Positions 53,535 to 62,796 of a stretch of DNA of 64,000 bases are shown here, piece by piece. The stretch spans positions 992,001 through 1,056,000 of the forward strand of contig NZ_CP044344.1 of the NCBI RefSeq assembly GCF_008761635.1, in the 5' to 3' direction. A program made the translations under genes and the position numbers. Each line of letters starts with the position of its first letter. Position 1 is the first letter of the stretch. The notes beneath the pieces are model-generated. The model was not told the DNA's origin, did not search any database, and was given only the letters and a program-made list of their open reading frames with translations. Source of the stretch: Nocardioides cynanchi (GTDB lineage: Bacteria > Actinomycetota > Actinomycetes > Propionibacteriales > Nocardioidaceae).

Positions 53535-54536
53535 TCAGGCGGCCCCGACGATGTCCACCACGAAGTAGAGGGTGTCGGTGCCCTTGATGCCGACCGTGGG
53601 CTGGCCCTTGGCGCCGTAGCCCTCCTTGGGCGGGATGGCGAGCACCACCTCGGACCCTACGTGCTGGCCGACCAGGGTCTTGTCCCAGCCGCTCACGACC
53701 GCGCCGACCCCGATCTGGAACGGCGTCGGTGTCTGGGCGTCGAAGTTCTGGTCGAAGGGCTTGCTGCCCTTGTAGACCTGGCCGAGATAGCGGGCGAAGA
53801 CGGTCTGCCCGGCCTTGACCTTGGGGCCGGTGCCGGTCCGCAGCGCCACCGAGCGCAGCTTCCCGTCCGGCTTGGGCGTCTTCGTGAAGTCCAGGCCGGT
53901 GATCAGGTGCTTCGTCTTCACGATCTTCGGCGCCCACGCCGGGGACGCGTGCTTGGCGCCGTCGGGCTGGGTGACCGGCTGGCCGACCAGGTCGAAGACG
54001 ATCAGCACGTTGTCGGTGCTCTTGATGCCGATCTGCGGGTTGCCCTGCGCGCCGAAGACCGCCGACGCAGGCGTGTAGATCACCACGCGGGAGCCGACCC
54101 GCTGGCCGACCAGGGCGTCGAGGAAGATCGAGCTCACCGACTTGGCGAGGGCGACCACCTGGGGCTGGTGGTCGGTGTAGGAGTTGGCGACCGTCTTCTG
54201 GGTGGAGCCGTCGGCGATCACCGTGTGCACGATCAGGGAGTCACCCTGCTTGAGCTTGGCACCCTTGCCCGTCACCAGCGTCTTGGTCGCGGTGGCGGTG
54301 TTGGTCGTCGCCCCGGTGAACTTCACCGTCGGCGAGCTGCCCACCGGGCCGGTGATCGTCACCGACTCCAGGCCGGGGCCACCCACACTGGCCGAGCTGG
54401 TCGGCGAGCTGCTGCTGCCGGTGCTGCCGGTGCTGGTTGGGGTGCTGCTCGTGCTTCCGCAGCCGGCGAGGACCGCAGCGGTCACCAGCGCCAGGGCGGC
54501 AGGAGCGAGACGGACAGGGGGACGGCGGGTACGCAC
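53535..54536 (-). CDS. Lipoprotein with two FKBP-type peptidyl-prolyl isomerase domains
   Basis: 333 aa. Lipobox AAVLAGC (Cys26), Ser/Thr linker, then an N-terminal degenerate FKBP domain (about 85-190) and a canonical one (about 225-333: VFARYLGQVYKGSKPFDQNFD, VVSGWDKTLVGQHVGSEVVLAIPPKEGYG). Surface-anchored folding helper. It lies between pafB and pafA, a placement often seen in this group. Confidence 0.88.
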   Translation of the reverse strand: MRTRRPPVRLAPAALALVTAAVLAGCGSTSSTPTSTGSTGSSSSPTSSASVGGPGLESVTITGPVGSSPTVKFTGATTNTATATKTLVTGKGAKLKQGDSLIVHTVIADGSTQKTVANSYTDHQPQVVALAKSVSSIFLDALVGQRVGSRVVIYTPASAVFGAQGNPQIGIKSTDNVLIVFDLVGQPVTQPDGAKHASPAWAPKIVKTKHLITGLDFTKTPKPDGKLRSVALRTGTGPKVKAGQTVFARYLGQVYKGSKPFDQNFDAQTPTPFQIGVGAVVSGWDKTLVGQHVGSEVVLAIPPKEGYGAKGQPTVGIKGTDTLYFVVDIVGAA

Positions 54537-54627
54537 AACAGAGCCTTCGGACGTCGGGGTCGGGAGCGTTCACCCTATCCGGCGATCCTGGGTAACCCAC
54601 ACCGACGTGCGCGTGCGGCCGGGAGGT

Positions 54628-54690
54628 TGCGGTTTGGGACCAAACGGCGTACTTCTCCCGGCTGTTGCTGCCGTTTGGTCCCAAACCGCA
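54628..54690. repeat. GTTTGG palindrome pair, locus 5 (inverted)
   Basis: Copies at 54628-54649 and 54671-54690 in opposite orientation. Between the FKBP lipoprotein and pafA. Confidence 0.85.
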
Positions 54691-54712
54691 GCAATCCGGG
54701 GCTCGGCGACGG

Positions 54713-56074
54713 TCACATGCCGTCGATCAGCCGCTGCACCCGTTCGTCGTACGCGCGGAACGGGTCCTTGCACAGGACGGTGCGCTGGGCCTGGTCGTTG
54801 AGCTTGAGGTGCACCCAGTCGACGGTGAAGTCGCGCCGGCGCTCCTGCGCCTTGCGGATGAACTCGCCCCTCAGCCGCGCGCGCGTCGTCTGCGGAGGCA
54901 CGGACTTGGCCCGGAAGATCTTCAGGTCGGTGGTCACCCGCGCCACCGCCCCGCGCTTCTCGAGCAGGTAGTACAGCCCGCGGTCGCGCCGGATGTCGTG
55001 GTAGGCGAGGTCGAGCTGGGCCACCCTCGGATGGCCGAGCGGCAGGCCGTGCTTGGCGCGGTAGCGGTCGATCAGCTTCCACTTGATCACCCAGTCGAGC
55101 TCGCGCTCGACCAGGCCGAGGTCGTCTGACTCCACCGCCTTGAGCCCGCGCTCCCACAGTTCGAGGGCCTGCTCGATCACCGGGGTGGAGATGTCGCGAC
55201 GGTCCACGAAGTTGCGCGCCTTGGAGAGGTACTCGTGCTGGATGTCGAGGGCGCTGGCCTCGCGGCCGTTGGCGAGCCGCACCTTGCGGGAGCCGGTGAC
55301 GTCGTGGCTGATCTCGCGGATCGCCCGGATCGGGTTCTCCATGGTGAGGTCGCGCATCACCACGCCCTCCTCGATCATCCGTAGCACGAGATCGCAGCTG
55401 GCCACCTTGAGCAGCGTCGTGGTCTCGCTCATGTTGGAGTCGCCGACGATCACGTGCAGCCGGCGGAAGCGCTCGGCGTCGGCGTGCGGCTCGTCGCGGG
55501 TGTTGATGATCGGCCGGGACCGGGTGGTGGCGCTGCTGACGCCTTCCCAGATGTGCTCCGCGCGCTGGCTCACGGCGTACGACGCACCGCGCGCGGTCTG
55601 CGTCACCTTGCCGGCACCCACCAGGATCTGCCGGGTGACCAGGAACGGGATCAGGACGTCGGCGAGCCGGTTGAACTCCCCCGCTCGGCTGACCAGGTAG
55701 TTCTCATGGCAGCCGTAGGAGTTGCCGGCGGAGTCGGTGTTGTTCTTGAACAGGTAGGTCTCGCCCTGGATGCCCTCGTCGTGAAGACGCTGCTCGGCGT
55801 CCTTGAGCAGTCCCTCGAGGACCCGCTCCCCCGCCTTGTCGTGGGTGACCAGCTCGGCGACGTCGTCGCACTCCGGCGTCGCGTACTCGGGGTGGCTCCC
55901 GACGTCGAGGTAGAGCCGGGCGCCGTTGCGCAGAAAGACGTTGGAGCTCCGGCCCCAGCTGACCACCTTGCGGAACAGGTAGCGAGCGACTTCGTCGGGG
56001 CTCAGCCGCCGCTGCCCTTTGAACGTGCACGTGACGCCGTACTCGTTCTCAATCCCGAAGATCCGACGGTCCAC
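54713..56074 (-). CDS. pafA: Pup-protein ligase PafA
   Basis: 453 aa, normal length. [18 protein letters not shown] starts the glutamine-synthetase-like fold (metal-binding Glu in IENEYG); [16 protein letters not shown] and [20 protein letters not shown] are the conserved catalytic and ATP-site blocks. Attaches the C-terminal glutamate of Pup to lysines of target proteins. Distinguished from Dop by lacking the Dop insertion loop. Confidence 0.95.
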   Translation of the reverse strand: MDRRIFGIENEYGVTCTFKGQRRLSPDEVARYLFRKVVSWGRSSNVFLRNGARLYLDVGSHPEYATPECDDVAELVTHDKAGERVLEGLLKDAEQRLHDEGIQGETYLFKNNTDSAGNSYGCHENYLVSRAGEFNRLADVLIPFLVTRQILVGAGKVTQTARGASYAVSQRAEHIWEGVSSATTRSRPIINTRDEPHADAERFRRLHVIVGDSNMSETTTLLKVASCDLVLRMIEEGVVMRDLTMENPIRAIREISHDVTGSRKVRLANGREASALDIQHEYLSKARNFVDRRDISTPVIEQALELWERGLKAVESDDLGLVERELDWVIKWKLIDRYRAKHGLPLGHPRVAQLDLAYHDIRRDRGLYYLLEKRGAVARVTTDLKIFRAKSVPPQTTRARLRGEFIRKAQERRRDFTVDWVHLKLNDQAQRTVLCKDPFRAYDERVQRLIDGM

Positions 56075-56138
56075 GCCCCCAGCCTAGGCCGCCTGCGCCA
56101 ATCTGTTCCGACCATGTTTGCGCGGCGGATGGCATTTC

Positions 56139-56160
56139 CGCCGTTTGGTCCCAAACCACA
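56139..56160. repeat. GTTTGG palindrome, locus 6 (single, variant)
   Basis: One copy, ending CCAAACCACA instead of CCAAACCGCA. Between pafA and the DUF559-like gene. The partner copy is missing. Confidence 0.75.
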
Positions 56161-56176
56161 GAGGGTTGAGGCCGCA

Positions 56177-57154
56177 TCACGGTCTTCGTGACCAATCGAC
56201 GATCCCCATCTCGCGATGCCAGCGGTTCATGATGCGCGACCTTCCGACCGGGGAGTACAGCGACTGCTCCACCGCCCGACGCCACCGCCGCAGCCGGCCA
56301 GGCTGATGGGTGCGCCCCAGCACCCGGTCCAGCTCGTGCATCGTCACGGCCGGTTGGTTGATCAGGTCGTCCATCGAGAACCCCCGACGGACGTATGGCG
56401 TACTGGCGAGCTTGCGCTCTCGTCGCAGGTCGGAGCGGTGCTGCCCACGGTCGCGGTGACCTGCTCCGTCGTACTCGTGCAGAAGCGAGGTCCCGATGAC
56501 CAGGAGGTCGGCGCGGGCCACGAACCGGCCGTCGCCGTCGCGGACCTCGACCTGGGGTTCCACCGGCACCTCCATGACGTGGTGGAAGATGCGCAGCACG
56601 GTCTCGCCTCCGGACTCCGACCGCGGGTCGGCCGCCACCCAGGCAGCCCGCAGAGCCCGGACCCCGGGCCGACGGCTGGCCAGCAACGCGGCCATGCGAC
56701 CGCTGTCAACGTGACCACAGCGGAGCGCCGAGTCGATCATCACCACGAGATCGAGATGGCCGAGATCGCGTGCACACCGAAGCAGGCATTCTTCGGGGGT
56801 GTCGACCGGTAGTCCGTTGACGACCTCGCGCTTGCTGAGGGTGGCGTCGTCGCGCTCGACGAGTCGCGAGCAGATGAGCCCTGGCCGCCGCGCCCGTCGT
56901 TCGCCGCCATGGACGGCCGCGAACACCGGCACCTGCTCCGGCAGCGGGGGAAGGTGCCAACCTCGGATGCGAGCCGCGGTGACGTGCGTGAACACCGCCT
57001 CGGGAGGAAGCACGCACAGCCACGCGTCGAGGTCGCGGAGAAGCTCCTCTCCTGCGGACAATCCGTCTCGACACCGAACGAACAGGCCGTGCGCGACGCG
57101 ACGGAAGCCGACCTGCCTCACCTCGCCACGGATGGGACTCTCGCGGATGCTCAC
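56177..57154 (-). CDS. AbiEi-like/DUF559 protein with putative Vsr-type nuclease domain
   Basis: 325 aa, GTG start at 57154. N-terminal half resembles AbiEi-antitoxin-like proteins (GLFVRCRDG, FTHVTAARIRGWHLP). The C-terminal part has a PD-(D/E)XK/Vsr-like arrangement: ESGGE, VARADLLVIGTSLLHEYDGAGH, RRERKL. Such genes are abundant and unlinked to toxins in actinobacteria. It interrupts the proteasome locus between pafA and prcA and is flanked by two repeat loci, suggesting later insertion. Catalysis not shown. Confidence 0.65.
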   Translation of the reverse strand: MSIRESPIRGEVRQVGFRRVAHGLFVRCRDGLSAGEELLRDLDAWLCVLPPEAVFTHVTAARIRGWHLPPLPEQVPVFAAVHGGERRARRPGLICSRLVERDDATLSKREVVNGLPVDTPEECLLRCARDLGHLDLVVMIDSALRCGHVDSGRMAALLASRRPGVRALRAAWVAADPRSESGGETVLRIFHHVMEVPVEPQVEVRDGDGRFVARADLLVIGTSLLHEYDGAGHRDRGQHRSDLRRERKLASTPYVRRGFSMDDLINQPAVTMHELDRVLGRTHQPGRLRRWRRAVEQSLYSPVGRSRIMNRWHREMGIVDWSRRP

Positions 57155-57240
57155 CCCGACAGGATGCGCGGTCGGCGGCCGGCGCCGCGTCCGTCACAGA
57201 CTCACCTGTGGAGAACCCCGACGTACGCGCCGCTTGGCCA

Positions 57241-57303
57241 CGCCGTTTGGTCCCAAACGGCGTCGTTTCGGACTCGATCACCGCGGATTGGTCCCAAACC
57301 GCA
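57241..57303. repeat. GTTTGG palindrome pair, locus 7 (direct, variants)
   Basis: Copies at 57241-57262 (ending CCAAACGGCG, a more symmetrical form) and 57281-57303 (GGATTGG variant). Linker TCGTTTCGGACTCGAT. Between the DUF559-like gene and prcA. Confidence 0.8.
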
Positions 57304-57309
57304 GTGTCC

Positions 57310-58161
57310 TCAGCCGGCGGAGTGGTCGCCCGGCTGCTCGGCCGACGGATCGGTCGGGGCCGCGCTGGGCTCGGCGGGCTCGTCCGTGGGCACGTCGGCG
57401 GCGTGTGCGCCCGCTGGGGGCACCTCTTCCGGCCTCGGCTCCGACGGGCCGCGGTCACCGAGCAGGGCCTCCAGCCGCTGAGGGCCGAGGCGGCTGAACT
57501 TGCGGGGCTGGGTCCGTCGGCGGTCGAGCACGGCGACCTCGAGGTCTCCAGGAGGGATCACCCGGTCCTCGGAGCCGCCCGACTCGTCGGGGCTGTGGCC
57601 CAGCGCGGCGACGGCGACGTGCAGTGCCTCGGAGAGCGAGGCGTTCTCGCTGTAGTGGTCCTTGAGGTACGACGCGACCACGTCGTCGGCGCCGCCCATC
57701 ACGGCGTACTGGTGCTCGTCGGTGACCTGCCCCTGGTAGGTGAGACGGTAGATCTGGTCGTCGGCGGCGGTGTCACCCACCTCGGCCACGAACAGCTCGA
57801 CCTCGTAGGGCTTCTCGCCACCGCTGGAGAAGATCGTGCCCAGCGTCTGGGCGTACGCGTTGGCCAGCCCGCGGCCGGTGACGTCGCGTCGGTCGTAGGC
57901 ATAGCCACGCATGTCGGCGAGGCGTACTCCCGCGATCCGGAGGTTCTCGAACTCGTTGTAGCGGCCCACCGCGGCGAAGGCGATCCGGTCATAGATCTCG
58001 CTGACCTTGTGCAGGGCCTGCGAGGGGTTCTCCGAGGCGAACAGCACGCCGTCGGCGTACTGGATCACGACCACGGAGCGGCCGCGCGCGATGCCCTTGC
58101 GAGCGAAGTCCGCGCGGTCCTTCATCAACTGCTCGGGCGAGACGTAGAACGGCATGCTCAT
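57310..58161 (-). CDS. prcA: Proteasome alpha subunit
   Basis: 283 aa. [30 protein letters not shown] is the alpha-ring N-terminal gate segment and core start. The C-terminal 50 residues are an acidic, Pro/Ala-rich tail, typical of actinobacterial PrcA. Forms the outer rings of the 20S core with PrcB and docks the Mpa/ARC ring. Confidence 0.94.
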   Translation of the reverse strand: MSMPFYVSPEQLMKDRADFARKGIARGRSVVVIQYADGVLFASENPSQALHKVSEIYDRIAFAAVGRYNEFENLRIAGVRLADMRGYAYDRRDVTGRGLANAYAQTLGTIFSSGGEKPYEVELFVAEVGDTAADDQIYRLTYQGQVTDEHQYAVMGGADDVVASYLKDHYSENASLSEALHVAVAALGHSPDESGGSEDRVIPPGDLEVAVLDRRRTQPRKFSRLGPQRLEALLGDRGPSEPRPEEVPPAGAHAADVPTDEPAEPSAAPTDPSAEQPGDHSAG

Positions 58162-58222
58162 CGGACGACATCCTTGGTTGTCGAGCGGGGTCGTGACACG
58201 CGTGTCGAGGGTGGCCGCGGCA

Positions 58223-59053
58223 TCAGGTCAGGCTCGCTGCCGGTCCGTCCGGCCGACCCATCCGGCCGGCGATCACGGCATCCGCGATCGCGGCGACCTC
58301 GTCGTCCGGGAGCCGGTGGCCGCCGTCGGCGGTGATCACCTGGACGACCGGGAAGATCCGGCGCGCCAGATCCGGTCCGCCGGTTGCCGAGTCGTCGTCA
58401 GCGGCGTCGTACAGCGCCTGCACGATGGCGGTCACGCACTCGTCCTGGCTCAGGTCGTCGCGGTAGAGCTTCTTCAACGAGCCGCGCGCGAACATCGAGC
58501 CGGACCCCACCGAGTGGAACGCGGTCTCCTCGTAGCGACCGCCGGTGACGTCGTAGGAGAAGATCCGGCCGGAGCCGACCGTGAGGTCGAACCCCGCGAA
58601 CAGCGGTACGACCGCGAGGCCCTGCATCGCCATCGCGAGGTTGGCCCGGATCAGGGCTGCGAGGCGGTTGGCCTTGCCGTCCATCGAGAGGGTCATCCCC
58701 TCGATCTTCTCGTAGTGCTCGAGCTCGGTCTGGAAGAGCCGGACCACCTCGACCGCGAGGCCCGCGGTGCCGGCGATGCCGACCGCGGAGTACTCGTCGG
58801 CCGGGAAGACCTTCTCGATGTCGCGCTGCGCGATGATGTTGCCCATCGTGGCTCGGCGGTCTCCGGCCATGACCACCCCGCCGGAGAAGGTGGCGGCGAC
58901 GATCGTCGTACCGTGCGGGGCGAGGTCGCCCGCGTGTCCCTGGGGTACGACGCGCCGCGAGGGCAGCAGGTCGGGAGACTGCACGGCCAGGAAGTCGGCG
59001 AAACTCGAGGTGCCGGGCGTCATGTACGACGCCGGCAGTCGGGATTCGTTCAC
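58223..59053 (-). CDS. prcB: Proteasome beta subunit
   Basis: 276 aa with a 48-residue propeptide cleaved at [23 protein letters not shown], leaving Thr49 as N-terminal nucleophile. [16 protein letters not shown] and YSAVGIAG are conserved core strands. The start overlaps the pup stop (ATGA type), coupling the two. Confidence 0.95.
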   Translation of the reverse strand: MNESRLPASYMTPGTSSFADFLAVQSPDLLPSRRVVPQGHAGDLAPHGTTIVAATFSGGVVMAGDRRATMGNIIAQRDIEKVFPADEYSAVGIAGTAGLAVEVVRLFQTELEHYEKIEGMTLSMDGKANRLAALIRANLAMAMQGLAVVPLFAGFDLTVGSGRIFSYDVTGGRYEETAFHSVGSGSMFARGSLKKLYRDDLSQDECVTAIVQALYDAADDDSATGGPDLARRIFPVVQVITADGGHRLPDDEVAAIADAVIAGRMGRPDGPAASLT

Positions 59054-59247
59054 TGGCCGCCCTTCTGGATGAACGACTTCACGAAGTCCTCGGCGTTGGT
59101 CTCGAGGACGTCGTCGATCTCGTCGAGAATCGCGTCGACGTCCTCGTCGAGCGCTCCCTTGCGTTCGGCCACGTCGGTCTCGGGCTGGACCTCCGCGACC
59201 TCCTCGGACTCGCCCGACTTGCGGGGTTGTTTCTGCTCCTGGGCCAT
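59050..59247 (-). CDS. pup: Prokaryotic ubiquitin-like protein Pup
   Basis: 65 aa, disordered and acidic, with coiled-coil-forming C-half ([25 protein letters not shown]). It ends GGQ, so Dop must deamidate the last Gln to Glu before PafA can use it. In order dop-pup-prcB-prcA. Confidence 0.96.
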   Translation of the reverse strand: MAQEQKQPRKSGESEEVAEVQPETDVAERKGALDEDVDAILDEIDDVLETNAEDFVKSFIQKGGQ

Positions 59248-59316
59248 GCGTTCACCCTAGCCGTTCGATCCACCCGATGAGACTGGTCCTCACCGCTCGG
59301 CGGGGGGCACGGTGGT

Positions 59317-59379
59317 CGCCGTTTGGTCCCAAACCGCATGTTCTGCGCCCGAAACACCGTCGTTTGGTCCCAAACCGCA
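59317..59379. repeat. GTTTGG palindrome pair, locus 8 (direct)
   Basis: Copies at 59317-59338 and 59357-59379, same orientation, linker TTCTGCGCCCGAAACACC. Between dop and pup, so it sits in the region that must contain the pup-prcBA promoter unless dop is co-transcribed. Confidence 0.85.
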
Positions 59380-59423
59380 ACCTCGGAGCGGGACATGCTC
59401 GCCGCGCCTGGTCCGCCCCGGTG

Positions 59424-60932
59424 TCAGCGGGTGAGCGCCCGGAAGAGCTCCTCGGCGGTGTCGCAGCGGTCGATCAGCGCGGCGACGTGGGCCTTGCTGC
59501 CACGGAGAGGGTCGATGGTGGGCACGCGCTGCAGCGACTCGCGCCCGGGCAGGTCGAAGATCACGGAGTCCCAGGAGGCGGCGGCGACGGAGTCGGCGTA
59601 CTTCTCCAGGCAGCGGCCACGGAAGTAGGCGCGGGTGTCCTCGGGAGGATGGTGCATCGCCCACTCGACGGAGTCGTCGTCGAGCAGCCGCTCGATCTTC
59701 CCCAGCTGCACCAGCCGCTGGTAGAGGCCCTTGTCGGGTCGGATGTCGCTGTACTGGTAGTCGATCAGCTGCAGCTTGGCGCTGTCCCAGTCGAGGCCGT
59801 CGCGGTCGCGGTAGGACTGCAGCAGCTTCAGCTTGGCCACCCAGTCGAGCTCGGTGGCGCACAGCATCGGGTCACGCTGCAGCCGGGTGAGCACCGACTC
59901 CCAGCGGTCCAAGACGTCGACCGTCTGCTCGTCGGCGTCGGCGCCGAGCCGGTCGTCGACGTACTTGCGGGCCAGCTCGAGGTACTCCTCCTGGAGCTGG
60001 ATCGCGGTCAGGGTGCGGCCGTCCTGGAGGGTGATCAGCTCACGCAGCGTCGGGTCGTGGGAGACCGCGCGCAGCGCCGCGACCGGCCCGTCGATGCTGA
60101 GGTCGGCGGAGATGAACCGGGCCTCGATCATCGCCAGCACCAGCGAGGTGGTGCCGACCTTGAGGTACGTCGAGATCTCGGCGAGGTTGGCGTCGCCGAT
60201 GATCACGTGGAGGCGGCGGTACTTCTCGGGGTCTGCATGCGGCTCGTCGCGGGTGTTGATGATCGGGCGCTTCAGCGTCGTCTCGAGACCCACCTCGACC
60301 TCGAAGTAGTCAGCACGCTGGCTGAGCTGGAAGCCGTGCTCCCGGCCGTCCTGGCCGATCCCGACCCGGCCGGACCCGCAGACGACCTGACGACTCACGA
60401 AGAACGGCGTCAGGTGGCGGACGATGTCGCCGAACGGCGTCGAGCGGCTCATCAGGTAGTTCTCGTGGGCGCCGTACGACGCCCCCTTGTTGTCGGTGTT
60501 GTTCTTGTAGAGGTGGATGGGCGCAGTGCCGGGCGTCGCGGCGGCCATCCGGGTGGCGTCGAGCATGACAAGCTCGCCGGCCTTGTCCCAGCGGACGATG
60601 TCGAGGGGGGTGGTCACCTCGGGTGTGGAGTACTCCGGGTGAGCATGGTCGACGTAGAGGCGGGCACCGTTGGTGAGGATCACGTTGGCCAGGCCGAGGT
60701 CTTCGTCGGTCAGCTGGCTCGGGTCGGCGACCTGACGGCTCAGGTCGAAGCCGCGGGCGTCGCGCAGCGGCGACTCCTCCTCGAAGTCCCACCGCGCACG
60801 CCGGGCCTTGATCGTGGCGCTGGCGTAGGCGTTCACCACCTGCGAGCAGGCCACCATCGGGTTGGCGTGGGGCTGCCCCTGCACCGAGATGCCGTACTCG
60901 ACCTCGGTGCCCATCACCCGTCGTACCGTCAC
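59424..60932 (-). CDS. dop: Pup deamidase/depupylase Dop
   Basis: 502 aa from the GTG at 60932 ([17 protein letters not shown]); the ATG at 60914 is an alternative. [14 protein letters not shown] gives the metal-binding Glu, [16 protein letters not shown] the catalytic Asp region, and the insertion [20 protein letters not shown] is the Dop loop that separates it from PafA. Removes the amide of Pup-Gln and also strips Pup from substrates. Confidence 0.95.
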   Translation of the reverse strand: MTVRRVMGTEVEYGISVQGQPHANPMVACSQVVNAYASATIKARRARWDFEEESPLRDARGFDLSRQVADPSQLTDEDLGLANVILTNGARLYVDHAHPEYSTPEVTTPLDIVRWDKAGELVMLDATRMAAATPGTAPIHLYKNNTDNKGASYGAHENYLMSRSTPFGDIVRHLTPFFVSRQVVCGSGRVGIGQDGREHGFQLSQRADYFEVEVGLETTLKRPIINTRDEPHADPEKYRRLHVIIGDANLAEISTYLKVGTTSLVLAMIEARFISADLSIDGPVAALRAVSHDPTLRELITLQDGRTLTAIQLQEEYLELARKYVDDRLGADADEQTVDVLDRWESVLTRLQRDPMLCATELDWVAKLKLLQSYRDRDGLDWDSAKLQLIDYQYSDIRPDKGLYQRLVQLGKIERLLDDDSVEWAMHHPPEDTRAYFRGRCLEKYADSVAAASWDSVIFDLPGRESLQRVPTIDPLRGSKAHVAALIDRCDTAEELFRALTR

Positions 60933-61059
60933 GGTCCCGAGCCTACGCGCCGACACGGACACCGATCCGGGTCAGCCTGCCCCGACCGCGCCGGGGGACG
61001 CCGAGCGACGCCGCCGAGTCGGCGTGCCTCGGGTGGGCGGAGTCGGCCCCGGGTCACAT

Positions 61060-61095
61060 GGCCCGAACAGGTCGGCCCCCCGGCCCAGATGGGCC
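61060..61095. promoter_or_regulatory. GGCCC-N4-GGGCC repeats between dop and the secreted-protein gene
   Basis: GGCCCGAACAGGTC at 61060-61073 and a perfect GGCCC-AGAT-GGGCC at 61082-61095. About 130-160 bp upstream of dop and just past the end of the gene at 61126. Could be regulatory or part of a terminator. Confidence 0.3.
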
Positions 61096-61125
61096 AGGGG
61101 GCCGATCAAGTGCCCGAGGGACCGG

Positions 61126-61854
61126 TCAGCGTCCGGTCAGGGCCCGGATCGGGCTCCGGGGGCCGATCGTGATGCTCGACCCGTGCTTGAACTGCTGGTT
61201 GACGTTCTGGAAGGTGAAGGTGATCGGGTGGGCGAGAGTCACCACGCCGGCGTCACCGGTCGTGATGCAGCCGAAGATCAGCTTGGCCCCCCTCGGGAAG
61301 TGAGCGAAGCCGGTCTGGTTGATGACCGGTTCGTCCGTGGACGTGCTGGACTTCGAGGTCACCGCGTAGACCTTGGTGATGTCCGAGGTGCTCGTGAGCA
61401 GTCCCTTGTCGATGATCAGGCACTGCATCGTGTCGGCCGAGTTGTCGCTGGTCCACAGGCCGGTCATCGTGAACTCCACGTTGCCCTTCGGCGCGTTGAT
61501 CTGGAACAGGTGCTGGTCGTTGCTCAGCGTCCCCCCCGACGTGCCGAGCCGGTAGGTCGCGATGGCCGGGCTGAGCTGGGCGGCCGTGAACCCACCCACC
61601 TGGTTGGCGTTGAGGTTCTTGACCATCTTGGAGCTGTTCACGACCAGCGGGGGCGAGGACTTCGCCGAGTTCAGGTTCAGTGCCGGGCCACGCCCGAGGT
61701 TCTTCAACGAGGTGGTCCCCGTGGCGGCGTTCGAGTGGCCGAGGATCAGCGGATGCCCGGAGGCGGCGTACGTCGCGAGGTTCGCGCCTCCGACCAGGAT
61801 CGCTGCGGCGGCGAGCGTCGTGACGGTAGCGCGGAAGGTGGGTCGAGCAGACAT
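61126..61854 (-). CDS. Secreted protein of unknown function
   Basis: 242 aa. Signal peptide MSARPTFRATVTTLAAAAIL to about residue 31. The first mature part (ILGHSNAATGTTSLKNLGRGPAL, LVVNSSKMVKNLNANQVGG) is a repeat pattern seen in many actinobacterial exported proteins and in tail-fibre-like stalks. The C-terminal half is a beta-rich domain. It carries the same upstream palindrome as the secreted genes at the left edge. Confidence 0.7.
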   Translation of the reverse strand: MSARPTFRATVTTLAAAAILVGGANLATYAASGHPLILGHSNAATGTTSLKNLGRGPALNLNSAKSSPPLVVNSSKMVKNLNANQVGGFTAAQLSPAIATYRLGTSGGTLSNDQHLFQINAPKGNVEFTMTGLWTSDNSADTMQCLIIDKGLLTSTSDITKVYAVTSKSSTSTDEPVINQTGFAHFPRGAKLIFGCITTGDAGVVTLAHPITFTFQNVNQQFKHGSSITIGPRSPIRALTGR

Positions 61855-61929
61855 CGGATCTCCTTGACGATGTGGGTGGTGGTGGAGGTATCGACAACAT
61901 GAGGCCCGGTCACCGGCCCCAGATACAAC

Positions 61930-61943
61930 CGCCCGAACGGGCC
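61930..61943. promoter_or_regulatory. Inverted repeat CGCCC-GAAC-GGGCC upstream of the secreted-protein gene
   Basis: 76 bp before the start codon at 61854. It shares GCCCGAACGGG with 1823-1836. Confidence 0.35.
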
Positions 61944-61972
61944 ACGGGTCGCGCCGCCGCTAATGTGGCCGG

Positions 61973-62593
61973 GTGGGCTGGTGGAGCGAGCACGTGGTGC
62001 CCCGGGTCACCGACGCGTCACTGCGCGGTCGCGCCCTCGGGGAGTCCCGGAGCCGGGCCTGCGCCGGTTTGACCGGGCGGGTCCTCGAGATCGGCTTCGG
62101 CGGCGGCCTCAACCTCGTCCACCTGCCTGCAGAGGTCACCGAGGTGGGCGCGGTGGAGCCCTCGGACGTCGGTTGGCGGCTCTCGGAGAAGCGCCGGTCG
62201 GCAAGCGTCGTACCGGTGGTGCGGATCGGCCTCGACGGCCAGGCGATCGCCGCTGCGGACGCGTCGTACGACTCGGCGCTGTGCACCTTCACGCTCTGCA
62301 CGATCCCGGATGCGCTGGCGGCGCTTTCAGAGGTACGACGCGTGGTCCGGCCCGGGGGCACCCTCCACTTCCTGGAGCACGGCCTGTCCCCCGACGACCG
62401 CGTCGCCGGCTGGCAGCACCGGCTCGACCCGTGGCAGCAGCGACTGGCCGGCGGGTGTCACCTGACACGTGACGCCGGCGCACTGGTCGAGCAGTCGGGA
62501 ATGACGCTCGAGCTGCTGGAGACCGGGTCGCTGCCCGGATTCAGCGGACCCGCGGCGCTGTCCTTCGGCTTCCTCGGCCGGGCGCGGGTCTGA
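61973..62593 (+). CDS. Class I SAM-dependent methyltransferase
   Basis: 206 aa, GTG start. RVLEIGFGGGLNLVHLP is the SAM-binding motif I, AVEPSD the acidic loop, DSALCTFTLCTIPDALAALSEVRRVVRPGG motifs post-I to III, then HFLEHG. Similar to UbiE/methyltransferase-11 proteins; substrate unknown. Confidence 0.85.
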   Translation: MGWWSEHVVPRVTDASLRGRALGESRSRACAGLTGRVLEIGFGGGLNLVHLPAEVTEVGAVEPSDVGWRLSEKRRSASVVPVVRIGLDGQAIAAADASYDSALCTFTLCTIPDALAALSEVRRVVRPGGTLHFLEHGLSPDDRVAGWQHRLDPWQQRLAGGCHLTRDAGALVEQSGMTLELLETGSLPGFSGPAALSFGFLGRARV

Positions 62594-62603
62594 CGGCGGG
62601 CGA

Positions 62604-62787
62604 TCAGTACGGCGTGCCGTCGCGGAACTGCGCGCCGTTCGCCTGGTTCTGCACGTTGGTGTAGTTCACGCTGGCGTCCGTCGAGATCGGGCCGTTGCCG
62701 ATGCCCGACCCCTTGGAACGCTTTGCGGGCCTTGCGCCAGATGATGCCCACACCCAGCACGAACAATCCGAGAATCACCCAGCCCAC
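62604..62787 (-). pseudogene. Small membrane protein with apparent frameshift, downstream of mpa/arc
   Basis: GTG at 62787 with AGGAG 7 nt upstream starts VGWVILGLFVLGVGIIWRKA, one membrane helix. From about 62715 the credible coding frame (high third-position GC, KGSGIGNGPISTDASVNYTN and onward to a TGA at 62604) is a different one. One indel between about 62710 and 62720 would join them into a protein of about 60 aa. The change may be an assembly error or a real mutation. Confidence 0.5.
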
Positions 62788-62796
62788 GACCGTCTC

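Noticed and set aside
32422..59379. CRISPR or tandem array for the GTTTGG repeats
   Set aside because: Copies are at most paired and scattered between unrelated genes; no variable spacers.
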